Shown here piece after piece: positions 51,323-60,816 of a stretch of 64,000 bases of DNA. The position numbers and the translations under genes are program-made. The notes under the pieces are model-generated. The model saw only the letters and a list, made by a program, of their open reading frames with translations. It made no database searches and was not told the origin of the DNA. Position 1 is the first letter of the stretch, and the number at the start of each line of letters is the position of its first letter. This stretch comes from Toxonevra muliebris (taxonomy: Eukaryota; Arthropoda; Insecta; Diptera; Pallopteridae). Location: contig CAVNUY010000005.1 of the NCBI GenBank assembly GCA_963691655.1, forward strand, positions 434,001 to 498,000. Reading direction: 5' to 3'.

Positions 51323-52152
51323 CGCCGTCACAAGTATAATTTTTTTCTCGAGTTCTATTAGAATCTACTTTCAGAACCTTGTTATTTTTTTGTGTGTTGA
51401 AGTGTGTTACATTAGGTCTGTTCCCGTACTTTTTAGGAAAAGTCTGGTAAAATGAGAGTAAACAAAAAGCAATATCTGCAATAGACAAAAATGTACGAAA
51501 GGACGGGAACGTACAAAACCACTTTTCTAGCACGGAACAAAACGTCAAATTGTAACAACAGCTAAATACAAAAAACAAAGTGCCTGTGATATTTAATAAA
51601 ATAAATTATTAAATCTTTCAAGAAAATAAATAAATAATAAGGAAATTAAACATAAATTCACAGTCACTAGTTGCATTATTCAGAAAAAGCAGAAGCTCCT
51701 ACAGCATCAGAAGTTGGACAAATACTTGTGTTATTAATCTGTGAAAAATATAGCTAAAAATTAGCAAATATTCAATTAATACATTTTCAAAAGCCTTTTA
51801 AACATTTTCCATTTTAAATAAAACTTATTTTTCTAAAAATTCTTTTGTTCGCGCTAATCTGGCTCCACTCTTTATTTTGACATTTGCACATCTTTTTTTG
51901 TAATAAAGGAACAATTAAACTAAACGCTACAGAAAATACACATCCGCTTAAGAAAAGTTATTTATCCGCATCATTCTGGTCCTTCGAGCTGGATCGTGCC
52001 TTATTTGCTTAAATTAAATAAAGAATCGGTCCGCACAAAATACATACAATATTTTCAATATATTGTAATATTTAATTTGATATAGCCGGGTGCGCGAAAC
52101 ATAACCTAACATAACCTATTGCGCAATGACTAAAGTTAAAGTCCGCGATTCG

Positions 52153-52156
52153 GCAT
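52153..52156. repeat. Target site duplication GCAT of gypsy element
   Basis: GCAT before the left LTR matches GCAT at 61902-61905 after the right LTR. Uninterrupted units have a single GCAT at this position (GGCATTAAATGCC), confirming the insertion site. Confidence 0.9.
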
Positions 52157-53239
52157 TGTAACGAAGCTCTATCCTGGGTATCACTCGCCGAGTTCAGGGT
52201 TCGAGGCTACAGAAATTTATTTGTTACAGGGACCGGGACGAACTACTTTCAATTTACGGACACTACACAACACTCACTTGGGGATTTTGCCCCTCTATTT
52301 TTCTGAATTTCACTTTTTTATTTTTCCTCAAGGCGTGGCCTTGTGGTTCCTCCCAGTGCGTGGCACTATGGAGCACCTACTTACAAACTATCGTATGGTG
52401 CGTTGCACCTTAAATTCTGCTGGACGATGGCGTGGCCTATCACTCGAATCTCTCCTAGTGCGTGGCACAAAGGAGCGTCGATCTGAAACCGGCAAATGGA
52501 CCCTTTAGTGCGTAGCACTAAAAGGTGATGAACAAAAACAAACACACACTCACTTCGTTTTCACTTTTTTTTTATATTTGGTTTATTTATTAATTCATTT
52601 TGTTTAAAATATTACTTTTTTTTTTATTTTTATTTAACTTTAATTTTATATTTTTGTTTTCTATAAACACTGTGGGGTGGACGGCGTGGCCTATCCCGCT
52701 GATCCTCCTGATGCGTGGCACCAAGGAGCGTCGATGTGAAAAAAAAAATGGCTTTCCCAGTAATTGTTCCGTCGCGAGACACTCACCTGAATAATACGTC
52801 TGCTTGCTGCCGCTGTTGATCGCCGAAAGAGAAAGAGTTTTTTCCGTTCGCCGCCATCTGCCTGTAGTTTCGTTGTTTTTTCCCCTTCGTTGAGTTCGAA
52901 ACATGGCGTCATTCAGCTAGATGAGTGTGTTCACCACTCGACTATTAATTTATGCAATTGAACGGTTGCATTTTCGTTTTAATGTACAATACTTAGATTT
53001 AGCAATTTTTAGGTTATTTAATAATACAAACTGTCCCTTCATGGGCAAATAATAAAAAACTTAACAATTAGACAATAACCAAAATAAACAATTCAATATA
53101 TAATAAAATAAACAATTAATGGTAAGAAAAGAAAATAATGAAGTAAAATAAACAATAATGGAATATATAAAAAATAAAATATAAAGTAACTCCACTGGGG
53201 AGACGCAAACGAGGGGGTGGACCGACTTGCGTCCTCACA
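52157..53239 (-). repeat. 3' LTR (1083 bp)
   Basis: Downstream LTR of the minus-strand element; TG at one edge and CA at the other. It contains imperfect repeats of a GGCGTGGCC...GTGCGTGGCAC...GGAGCGTCGAT cassette (52332-52740) and an A+T-rich outer third. Frames inside the LTR (for example 52221-52508 and 52590-52904) are not genes. Confidence 0.9.
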
Positions 53240-55581
53240 CACCCCCCTCACCTCGGTAAGGCGCGAGCTTCCATCGCACCACGCCTTCGGCCGTGACGCG
53301 GAAACTGATGCGGTGGCCGCGGACGTATTCTAGGAAGGCCCGACGTCGGCCAGGGCCTTGGCTTGCCCTCATGATGGCGTGGATCTCCCGCATTGTCTCT
53401 GCATCGAGGCTGCTGGCGTCGGAGCCAACAGGCGAGTTGTCTGGCGCACGTGTCTGTTGTCGCTGTACCGGTGGTTGCCGTCGACTGTGTTCAGGGCTAT
53501 TAGGTGCGCGCGGCTGTGAACGTGGCGCATCTCGGTGGTCTGTTGCCAGAGGCCGTTGTTGTGGTCGGGCTGAAGTGAGAGCCGTGAGGTACACGCAGCT
53601 GTGGGCGCGATGCTGAAGGTGCGCCTCTGGTGCCTGCTGACAGAGGCCGTTGCTGCCGTCTGGCGTAGGAGCCGATGGGCGTACGCGACTGTTGTCGCTG
53701 TGGTGGTTGTTGTGGTTGTCTGCAGTCAGGGTCGGTGCGAGAATGGTCTTGTGCGCGCGGCTGTGGGCGTAATGCTGAAGGCCCATTTCGGTAGTCTGTT
53801 GACCGAGGCTGTTGTTGTTGTCTGGTATTGGAGCTGTCGTGAGAACTGTGAGGACTGTGAGGTGCACGCGGCTGTGGGCGTGATGCTGATAGTGGGTTTC
53901 GGGGGCCTGCTGACCGAGGCCGTTGTTGCCGTCTAGTGTCAGGACTGGCGTGAGAGCCGTTGGGCGTACTAAACGGTAGTCGCTGTGTTGGTTGTTGTGG
54001 TTGTCTGCGGTCAGGATCGGTGCGCGAGTTAACTGGTGTGCGAGGTTGTGGACGTGATGTTGACGATGAGCTTTGGTGGCCTGCTGACAAGGGCTGTTGT
54101 GAACGTCTGGTGTCAGAATCAATGCGGGAGTTGCCTCCTGTACGCGGCTGGTGGCGCTGTGTGGAAGATGTAGTGACGTGAGGACGCCGCTGCTCAGAGC
54201 GGTGTATGCGGCGCTGTGCTTCGAACTCCCGGGCGGCATGGGATGTTGTCGGTTGTTCCGCTTCCTTGGCTTGGGTTGAAGTTTGTGAAGGGTCTGACGT
54301 TCGCTCACCCTCTGGACCCTTACGGAGTGGAGTAGTTGGTGCCGCCGGGGCCGTGGTGTCACTTGATGGTGTGGTGGTCTTCGCGAATTTGGACCCGTCG
54401 CGTACGTTCGCTATGCCTTTCGTACATTTCGGAAGCACAGTTGGTTGTGGTTCGATCTGTTGCCTGAAAGTGCGCAGACGGATGTTTGTACGGCGCCCAT
54501 TTTCTTCGCAGTCGGAGCTGTCTTCGTCACTGCTTATTTGGATTACAGTGGGCTCTCCTGCTCCTTGCCTCCCTATCGGTATCTGGCCACTACCGCCTGG
54601 GGTCTTACGCTTGTTGTTGTCACCCATCGTAATGGCTGACGGGTTGTCGGTGCGCGGGACCATTAGTGTGAGTTCTAATGTCCGCTCGTATACGATGTAG
54701 GCAGGCGCCCGTCGCTCGCTTTGTTCCATCGTTATTGTCCGGAGGCATTGGCGGCGCCCTTGGTGCGGTATCTGCTGTTCGTCAGCATAGTCGCTGTCAG
54801 AGGGTGTATCGCATCCCGTCGTGGTGCTGAGGTCGCTTGTATCTTCTGGCGTACGGTTGGCTATCTGAGCTTCATCTTCCGATTCACTGCTGATCTCGAT
54901 CACGTCCGCCTCTGAGGGGTGGATGAAGTGGGGCCCTTGATAATTAGCCTCGTCTAGGTCCGCGGTATGGGTCTCTTCTTCTCCGTTCGAACAGAGGTCG
55001 AACTCGTCTTCGTTGTACCAGGAACCTCCCGCAATTAGCTCGGCCCAGGGATCACTTGATTCCTTGTCGGATAGATCAGCAGACGTGGAGTCTGTGGCTG
55101 TGTTCGGGGGTACGTTTGATTCGTCGACCGCAGCGGCCGGATTTGTATCAAGGAATTCGCTAATTCGGTTCAACAGATCGTCCGCGTCTTCAGTGGTAAT
55201 ATTCATTGTTGGTGATGGCGTATTACGCGCTTGCGGGCCATCCGTCGGATCCGGGGGGTCTGTTGTGGCAATGGTGATGTGGGCCATCACTTCGAGGTCG
55301 TCTGGCTCGCATGCCGTTGATGTGCGTAGTGGGGCACTCTGATGAGGTATGTCTAGGGAGCTGTGAGCATCCCTAGCAAAGTTAAGCGCGTCGTGGACGC
55401 CGCTTGCATCCATTGTAGGTTTATGGCGTCGCTGTGACATGCCTCTAATATTGCATTCGTGGAGAAACACTGGCCTTGGGGTGATAGGACTATTAATTGA
55501 TGCTTCTGTTGCGAATATGAGCCTTAACGTTGCGTGTTCCGCATAGCGTTGGGGTATATTGTCTCTTCGTTCTTCGCTCAT
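53235..55581 (-). other. Candidate third ORF (env position), frameshifted near its end
   Basis: Region downstream of integrase that could be expressed separately. A Met codon at 55581 lies 23 bases after a strong 3' splice-site-like sequence (pyrimidine run then ACAG, boundary at 55605/55604, with CTAAT upstream). It stays in the pol frame to 53500, where a stop ends it. In the next frame, repeat-like Arg/Gln/Pro sequence and a conserved-looking end (FLEYVRGHRISFRV) continue to a stop at 53235, so an indel near 53570 probably broke one ORF. There is no signal peptide, membrane segment or fusion motif, so it is not a recognisable envelope. It could instead be only a C-terminal Pol extension. 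Confidence 0.4.
53240..53254 (-). promoter_or_regulatory. Polypurine tract
   Basis: On the minus strand GAGGTGAGGGGGGTG lies directly upstream of the 3' LTR and would prime plus-strand synthesis. The last codons and the stop of the frame ending at 53235 overlap it and reach into the LTR. Confidence 0.75.
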
Positions 55582-58500
55582 TCGTATCGTTTGGATTTCT
55601 GTTTCTGTGGAAAAAAATGGTATATTAGTGGTTTTTAGACAAGCATCGACGGGCGTGGGTGATAGTTGGGAGGAAGGATAGTAGGGTTTCAGTTCACTTA
55701 TGTGAGCGGTTCGTGTCCCTTTTTCACCATGTCGCCTAAGTTGTACGATTACCGGTGACGTAAATCCCACTACCGTATATGGTCCCCCAAACTTTGGTGC
55801 TAGCTTGGCGGCAAAATTGTCAATTGCTCTGGACAAGGGGTGTTGCCGAACAAGTACTAATTGTCCCATCGTCGGCTTCCAAGGTCTCCTTCGTAGATTG
55901 TAGTGTCGCGCCTGGTCCTGGGCTGCACGCGATAAGTTGTGCCTGACGATCTGGAAAACATCTCGAAGCTGTGAGGCCCTCTCGCTTGGATTCTGCGTTG
56001 CCGTGCCGGATCCTAAGGTGACTTCGTCATAAAGTGCGGCGGGTAGTCGAGGTTCCCGGCCTTGCGTGAGGAATGCTGGACTGTACCCCGTTGTCTCGGA
56101 TACGCTGGTGTTAATTGCTAGGGATATCTCGGGTAAATTCACATCCCAGTTTCGTTGTTGATTGTCCGCTTGTTGCGCGATAATTGTGTTGATGGTGCGG
56201 TTGGCCCGCTCGGTTGGATTCTCTTGTGGGGTGTACGGGGCGGTGAATTGGTGCCGTACCCCTATCTCCTCTAGGTATCGTCTGATGATGCGTCCAGTGA
56301 ATTGCGTGCCGTTGTCGGTCACGAAGATTTTGGGTACACCGTATCTTGCCAATATTCTCTCTCGGAACGCCTTCAATACGCCTTCAGCCGTAGCCTTGCG
56401 GAGGGGAACCAATTCGGTCCACTTGGAGAAGCGATCGAAGAAAACTAGCAGCATGGTGTGACCATACTTTGAGCGTGGCAGGGGCCCGACGAAATCCGCG
56501 CATACAGTGGCCCATGGTTCCTCCGGAATTTTTGTCAGCATCTCACCCGCTGGTGCTTGTTGGCTTACCTTATATCGTTGACACGAATCGCAGCGACGCA
56601 CGTAGTTACTGATGTCTCTGAACATTCCGGGCCAGTAATAACGGTTGGCAATACGCGCGATGGTTTTCCGGATACCTAAATGGCCCGCGCTGGGATTATC
56701 ATGGTTCTCCTTCATGACGCGTTTCCTCAATGATGTTGCCACGCAGAGCTTCCAGAGCGCGCAGTCTTCGTCGCCCATGTGATGTGGAAGGTGCCGGTAG
56801 AGTTGGCCATCGACGATGGCGTAATCGGAAAACTTCTCAGGATTGTTTCGAACTTCATTTTGTCGCTTTTGTAACCAGGAGCAGGGCACGTCCTCCTTTT
56901 CTGCAACGTCTGCAATCTGGCAAACTTCTCGCGGCTGTCGGGAAAGTGCATCCGCCACCACATTGTGTTTGCCCTTCCGGTACTGGATGGTAAAGTTGTA
57001 TTGTTGTAGTTCAAGTGCCCAACGCGCGATGCGGCCCATGGGGCTTTCAATTGAATTCAACCATTTTAATGATAGATGATCCGTGATCACAACGAATTTA
57101 TATCCTTCAAGATAGGGACGCATCTTGCGGATTCCCCATACAATGGCTAGACACTCTTTTTCCGTCGGAGAATAGTTTTTCTCCGCTTTGTTTAGGTGTC
57201 GGCTAGCATACGCGATGACCCGTTCTCCTCCGTCGATGACCTGCGTGAGTACGGCCCCTAATCCGAAGTCGCTGGCATCCGTTTGGAGCGTGAATGTTTG
57301 GGAAAAATCAGGGCACGCCAAAATAGGTGCTTCGGTGAGTTTTATCTTCAACAGCTCGAACGCCTGCTGTTGCTCTTCGCCCCATTTCCAATGCTTCCCC
57401 TTTTTCAGCGTGGCTGTCAAGGGTTGCACGATGGTGGCGAAGTCTGGAACGAATCTCCTGTACCAGGATGCTATACCCAGGATACGTCGCACTCCTCGCA
57501 CACTCTGTGGTGGTTGCAATTCCCTAATCGCTGCGATCTTTTCCGGGTCCGTATGGATGCCCTGCCCACTGACAACATGTCCGAGGTATTTGATCTGCGT
57601 TTTAAAGAACTCACATTTTTCTGGGTTTATCCTCAAATTTGCTTCCCGAAGACGCCTGAAGACCTCTTTTAAATTCTGGAGGTGGTCCTCGAATGTTGAC
57701 CCCGTTACCACAATGTCGTCGAGATAGGCGAACGCGTGCGGTTCCAGGTCTGGCCCAATGACTCGATCGAGCGCGCGTTGGAAGGTAGCGGGAGCCGAAT
57801 GTAGTCCAAATGGCATGACCCGCCACTGGTATAGGCCACGTCCTGGCACGGTGAATGCGGTGTATTGCTTGCTGGTAGCCTCCATTGGAATTTGCCAGTA
57901 TCCGTCTTTCAAGTCCAGGCTACTTACGTATTTGGCGTTTCTCAGCCGATCTAGGATGTGCGTAATGCGCGCCAGGGGATATGCGTCTGGCACGGATCTG
58001 CTATTTAGCTGCCGGTAGTCGATACATAACCTCCAAGCACCTGTCTTTTTCCGCACCAGTACTATGGGTGCACTGTACGGACTGTGGGAGGGCTCAATGC
58101 ACCCCTTGGACAGTAGCTCGTTGATCTTCTCATCGATCACCGCCTGCATGGCTGGATTGCGGGGTACATATCTTTGCTTGATAGGTCTGTCGTCCGCCAT
58201 GGTGATCCGATGTTGAGTGATATGGGTCGTTCCCTGTAGTCCCTTGAAGTGTGGCAGTTCCTGTCCCAGGAATTCCTTTACCCGCTGCAGATCCTCCTCG
58301 CAGCCAAGTACCGGGAGTGCGCTGACGTCTCCATCTAGGATGTCATGGACATCCGCTTGGTGGATGTCGTTCTTCTGTCGTGCAACCAGGGCTTCGGGGT
58401 CAATCCTAGTGGGGGCGGTGCTAGCTAGGGAGTCGTTGACTGTCCTAGTGTGGCGACATTTTTTCCTGTGGGAGTCGTCGTTATGATAGGGGACCAAGGC

Positions 58501-59418
58501 GGAGTGGCTGCCCTTGGTGTTAGTTGCTTTGGCCAGGTTGTCGTGGACAATCCCATGGCTGCGGTGTTCACCCTGGTGGGTGTCGTCGATGCGATGCGTG
58601 GTTATGGCGGCGTGGCCGTCCTTGGTACAGGTGATGTTAACCAGGTTGTCGTGGACAACCCCATGCTTGTGGTGTTTACCCGAGTGGGTGTCGTCGATGC
58701 GATGCGTGGTTATGGCGGCGTGGCCGTCCTTGGTGCCCGTTGTGCTGGCCTCGGTGCCAGCTGAATTGGTCAGGGTGTCGTGGACAACCCCATTATTGGC
58801 CGCTTCCTGTTCCATGACCACCATACACTTGTTGGGTTTCTTATTTACCGGTTTCCCTACTTCCAAGGTATCGCCGCCGAGGCTAAGTTTCGCTCCGGTC
58901 AAGATCAGATAGTCAAGGCCCAGGATTACCTCTTCCGTGGCCTCGGGTAGGAGAAGAAACTGAACTGTATTTTCGTTACTACCCAGCTGCACTTTTAGTT
59001 GAATGGCGCGCTCGAGAGGGCGTACCGTACCGTCTGCTAAGGTGACGTCACCCCGGTAGGGGATCCATGTACACCGCGCTCCTAATCGTGTCGTGAATTC
59101 TGAACTGACGAAACTTCGGGTCGCACCTGAATCGATAGTCGCCGCCACCTGTTCTCCGCCAATCACGATATTGGCGAAGATTCTCTTGTCATCGTGCTGT
59201 AGTGGTTTTAGTTTGGACGAGGGAGAGCAATCGGAGGCCTCGCTGTTACTCGCGGCGAGCGGGCCCCGTCTCCGTTTCCCTGTCTGCGACAACATTCTTT
59301 CGTGCGAATATTGATTCGACCGCAGTCCCAGCAAAAGAGTCTCACCTGGTTGGTACATGTTTGTTGTTGATGACCCTCTTGTCCACAGCGGTGGCATGCC
59401 GTTCTGGGGTTGATCCAT
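53500..59418 (-). CDS. pol: Gypsy Pol polyprotein with long C-terminal extension
   Basis: Open frame of 1972 residues, probably entered by -1 frameshift at about residue 47. Domains in order: aspartic protease (DSGA, residues 96-99; LGLDY near 167); a His/Asp-rich repeat spacer (about 200-370); reverse transcriptase (LDLKDGYWQI near 501, catalytic YLDD 565-568); RNase H (TDAS 713-716, ITDH near 778); integrase with HHCC zinc finger (H906, H913, C943, C946) and the D975, D1035, E1070 triad with the typical 35-residue spacing; GPY/F module near 1211. Beyond about 1250 an extra 720 residues are acidic then Arg/Pro/Gln/Ser-rich, with two SUMO-interaction-like motifs. All catalytic residues are present; only the far C-terminus looks frameshifted. 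Confidence 0.92.
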   Translation of the reverse strand: MDQPQNGMPPLWTRGSSTTNMYQPGETLLLGLRSNQYSHERMLSQTGKRRRGPLAASNSEASDCSPSSKLKPLQHDDKRIFANIVIGGEQVAATIDSGATRSFVSSEFTTRLGARCTWIPYRGDVTLADGTVRPLERAIQLKVQLGSNENTVQFLLLPEATEEVILGLDYLILTGAKLSLGGDTLEVGKPVNKKPNKCMVVMEQEAANNGVVHDTLTNSAGTEASTTGTKDGHAAITTHRIDDTHSGKHHKHGVVHDNLVNITCTKDGHAAITTHRIDDTHQGEHRSHGIVHDNLAKATNTKGSHSALVPYHNDDSHRKKCRHTRTVNDSLASTAPTRIDPEALVARQKNDIHQADVHDILDGDVSALPVLGCEEDLQRVKEFLGQELPHFKGLQGTTHITQHRITMADDRPIKQRYVPRNPAMQAVIDEKINELLSKGCIEPSHSPYSAPIVLVRKKTGAWRLCIDYRQLNSRSVPDAYPLARITHILDRLRNAKYVSSLDLKDGYWQIPMEATSKQYTAFTVPGRGLYQWRVMPFGLHSAPATFQRALDRVIGPDLEPHAFAYLDDIVVTGSTFEDHLQNLKEVFRRLREANLRINPEKCEFFKTQIKYLGHVVSGQGIHTDPEKIAAIRELQPPQSVRGVRRILGIASWYRRFVPDFATIVQPLTATLKKGKHWKWGEEQQQAFELLKIKLTEAPILACPDFSQTFTLQTDASDFGLGAVLTQVIDGGERVIAYASRHLNKAEKNYSPTEKECLAIVWGIRKMRPYLEGYKFVVITDHLSLKWLNSIESPMGRIARWALELQQYNFTIQYRKGKHNVVADALSRQPREVCQIADVAEKEDVPCSWLQKRQNEVRNNPEKFSDYAIVDGQLYRHLPHHMGDEDCALWKLCVATSLRKRVMKENHDNPSAGHLGIRKTIARIANRYYWPGMFRDISNYVRRCDSCQRYKVSQQAPAGEMLTKIPEEPWATVCADFVGPLPRSKYGHTMLLVFFDRFSKWTELVPLRKATAEGVLKAFRERILARYGVPKIFVTDNGTQFTGRIIRRYLEEIGVRHQFTAPYTPQENPTERANRTINTIIAQQADNQQRNWDVNLPEISLAINTSVSETTGYSPAFLTQGREPRLPAALYDEVTLGSGTATQNPSERASQLRDVFQIVRHNLSRAAQDQARHYNLRRRPWKPTMGQLVLVRQHPLSRAIDNFAAKLAPKFGGPYTVVGFTSPVIVQLRRHGEKGTRTAHISELKPYYPSSQLSPTPVDACLKTTNIPFFSTETEIQTIRMSEERRDNIPQRYAEHATLRLIFATEASINSPITPRPVFLHECNIRGMSQRRHKPTMDASGVHDALNFARDAHSSLDIPHQSAPLRTSTACEPDDLEVMAHITIATTDPPDPTDGPQARNTPSPTMNITTEDADDLLNRISEFLDTNPAAAVDESNVPPNTATDSTSADLSDKESSDPWAELIAGGSWYNEDEFDLCSNGEEETHTADLDEANYQGPHFIHPSEADVIEISSESEDEAQIANRTPEDTSDLSTTTGCDTPSDSDYADEQQIPHQGRRQCLRTITMEQSERRAPAYIVYERTLELTLMVPRTDNPSAITMGDNNKRKTPGGSGQIPIGRQGAGEPTVIQISSDEDSSDCEENGRRTNIRLRTFRQQIEPQPTVLPKCTKGIANVRDGSKFAKTTTPSSDTTAPAAPTTPLRKGPEGERTSDPSQTSTQAKEAEQPTTSHAAREFEAQRRIHRSEQRRPHVTTSSTQRHQPRTGGNSRIDSDTRRSQQPLSAGHQSSSSTSRPQPRTPVNSRTDPDRRQPQQPTQRLPFSTPNGSHASPDTRRQQRPRSAGPRNPLSASRPQPRAPHSPHSSHDSSNTRQQQQPRSTDYRNGPSALRPQPRAQDHSRTDPDCRQPQQPPQRQQSRTPIGSYARRQQRPLSAGTRGAPSASRPQLRVPHGSHFSPTTTTASGNRPPRCATFTAART
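58429..58734 (-). repeat. In-frame His/Asp-rich repeats between protease and RT
   Basis: Residues about 229-330 of Pol are tandem repeats of about 30 residues built on DGHAAITTHRIDDTH and HGVVHDNL, with three to four degenerate copies. The DNA shows near-identical blocks (for example around 58590 and 58695). The segment is an expanded linker; its role is unknown. Confidence 0.7.
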
Positions 59419-60413
59419 CCTGCTTTCCGGGGCTCCATGAGGCGATGTTGCGCTGGTGTCGTAGACACCAGTGCGGATCCAGGTGGCGTAGCCACTTGGG
59501 GTGTTTCTCGTTCGCGAATGCTTTCAAGATCACCGGAGAGTGTGAGCATGTCAGCAAGCGTCTGGTAGTCTTTGCGCCGGATATACCATTGATAGTCTGC
59601 ATGGCAGTTTCGGTAGATTCTCTCTAACTTTTGTTCTTCCGTATAGGATGCGTGGCGCATCAGCGTTTGCAATGCGAGGACATAGTCCTTGAAGTTTTCT
59701 TGAGGTCGTTGGTACCGCTTCCGGATCTCATCATCCACTGTGTCGAAGTACCTGGGGGGTAAAAAGAAAGATTTAAACTCACGTTTGAACGAATCCCACG
59801 TGGACCAATGTGCGTTGTTGTTCCTATACCAGACCAGGGCTTTATCTTGCAATAATTCAGGCATGGTCCTTGAGAGCGAATCGACGTGTATCCCATATGC
59901 CTCGGCCAATTCCTCAACACGTTCGATGAATGATAGTGGGTCTTCGCCTCCGCCGTACCGTGCAGACCACTTCCGTATCTGCTCCATCACCTTTCCGGTG
60001 CCATGGGCTACCGAAATGGGGTCTTGGATACTTACTGCGGCTTCCTGTCCAGAACTCGGAATTCTCAACGGGTAGCAGTTTTGTCTTGCGGTACTCTTGG
60101 TATCAGCTTCGAGGGGGTTGTCATTGTGGGTCTCACCCGGGACCCTGAGTGAGTCAGCTCCATTGCGGGTTTCGCTTGGCGTCCGGGACGTTGTTTTCTT
60201 CTTCGTATGCTTGGTCTGTAGTTCTGGTAAATGGGCCAGTTTCCCTTCGGTGTGGTTGCCACCACTGATAAATTGTGAAAACTGTTTGCGCTGTTCCTCC
60301 ACGGTTCCATTTAACTCCACACCCAGTTCGTGTGCATATGCGGTGAGTTCAGCTGACTTGAGGTAGTAGACCCATGATGTTGTCAGCGTGTCCGGTCCTC
60401 CGTTTCCTCCCAT
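59208..60413 (-). CDS. gag: Gypsy Gag polyprotein
   Basis: Structural protein of the element, 401 residues. I place the start at the ATG at 60413 because it has a strong context (ACCATGG) and follows the leader; the frame is open five codons further up but only from a GTG. The middle shows the retrotransposon gag (capsid) region with ALVWYRNN, FKREFKSFFLPPRYF and FKDYVLALQTLM (about 192-252). A CCHC zinc knuckle, CHRCGQEGHQQQTC, lies at about 340-353, followed by a second Cys cluster (CWDC...ECC) that lacks the His. Gag overlaps the pol frame by 211 bases in the -1 frame, with a slippery heptamer at 59274-59280. It appears intact. Confidence 0.9.
   Translation of the reverse strand: MGGNGGPDTLTTSWVYYLKSAELTAYAHELGVELNGTVEEQRKQFSQFISGGNHTEGKLAHLPELQTKHTKKKTTSRTPSETRNGADSLRVPGETHNDNPLEADTKSTARQNCYPLRIPSSGQEAAVSIQDPISVAHGTGKVMEQIRKWSARYGGGEDPLSFIERVEELAEAYGIHVDSLSRTMPELLQDKALVWYRNNNAHWSTWDSFKREFKSFFLPPRYFDTVDDEIRKRYQRPQENFKDYVLALQTLMRHASYTEEQKLERIYRNCHADYQWYIRRKDYQTLADMLTLSGDLESIRERETPQVATPPGSALVSTTPAQHRLMEPRKAGWINPRTACHRCGQEGHQQQTCTNQVRLFCWDCGRINIRTKECCRRQGNGDGARSPRVTARPPIALPRPN
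59274..59280 (-). promoter_or_regulatory. -1 ribosomal frameshift heptamer between gag and pol
   Basis: Minus-strand GGGAAAC sits in the gag frame as G GGA AAC, the X XXY YYZ pattern used for -1 frameshifting, 66 bases before the gag stop. Pol lies in the -1 frame. A G+C-rich stretch with CTCGC and GCGAG arms follows within about 30 bases and could form a stimulatory hairpin. Motif and frame are seen directly; function is inferred. Confidence 0.65.
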
Positions 60414-60686
60414 GGTTGTTGTCTCCACAATAGACCTGTAATTAAAGGGGCTTATGCGTTTTGCTCGCCACGAAAATTTTGGGAACTGAATATAAAATTA
60501 ATTAACAAATATGTGTCACTGTCCGGAGCTCGAGAAAAATTTTTTCCTTTTGTTCGTAATATTTCACAAAAAAAAATAAATTTTATTTTTTTTTGGTTGC
60601 TAGTATTTCACAAAAAAAAAATTAATTTTTCTATTTTTTTTTTTTGTTGGTTGGTAGTGTTTCACAAAAAAAAAATATAATTTTTC

Positions 60687-60729
<43 letters not shown>

Positions 60730-60733
60730 GTAG

Positions 60734-60765
<32 letters not shown>

Positions 60766-60797
60766 GGTAGCTGTAACTATTTCTTGTCGACCACGCG
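60414..60797 (-). other. Gypsy 5' leader with A-rich minisatellite
   Basis: Untranslated leader between the primer site and gag. On the plus strand it holds three to four diverged repeats built on TTTCACAAAAAAAA plus a long T run (starts near 60561, 60604 and 60659) and about 39 consecutive Ts near 60690-60728. The length of the homopolymers may not be reliable. A splice-acceptor-like TTAATTACAG on the minus strand lies just before gag at about 60437. Confidence 0.6.
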
Positions 60798-60815
60798 GTC
60801 CCTGCTCGGGCGCCA
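60798..60815 (-). promoter_or_regulatory. Gypsy primer binding site (tRNA-Lys)
   Basis: Minus-strand TGGCGCCCGAGCAGGGAC, one base from the 5' LTR, matches the complement of the tRNA-Lys(UUU) 3' end at 17 of 18 positions as I recall that tRNA. Confidence 0.8.
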
Positions 60816-60816
60816 C

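Noticed and set aside
4014..52156. CRISPR-like or bacterial features in the repeat array
   Set aside because: Repeat units are kilobases long, made of eukaryotic transposons, with no short repeat-spacer structure.
52221..52912. Frames within the LTRs, repeated at 60764-61574
   Set aside because: Long terminal repeats are non-coding; the same frames occur in both LTRs and match nothing.
53235..54362. 375-codon minus-strand frame as a separate gene
   Set aside because: Most of it overlaps the pol-frame tail out of frame; only the last part continues the repeat pattern, so it is treated as the shifted end of the same ORF.
53293..60366. Many plus-strand frames of 60-180 codons within the gypsy element
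   Set aside because: Antisense shadows of the gag and pol frames created by their G+C-rich codon use.
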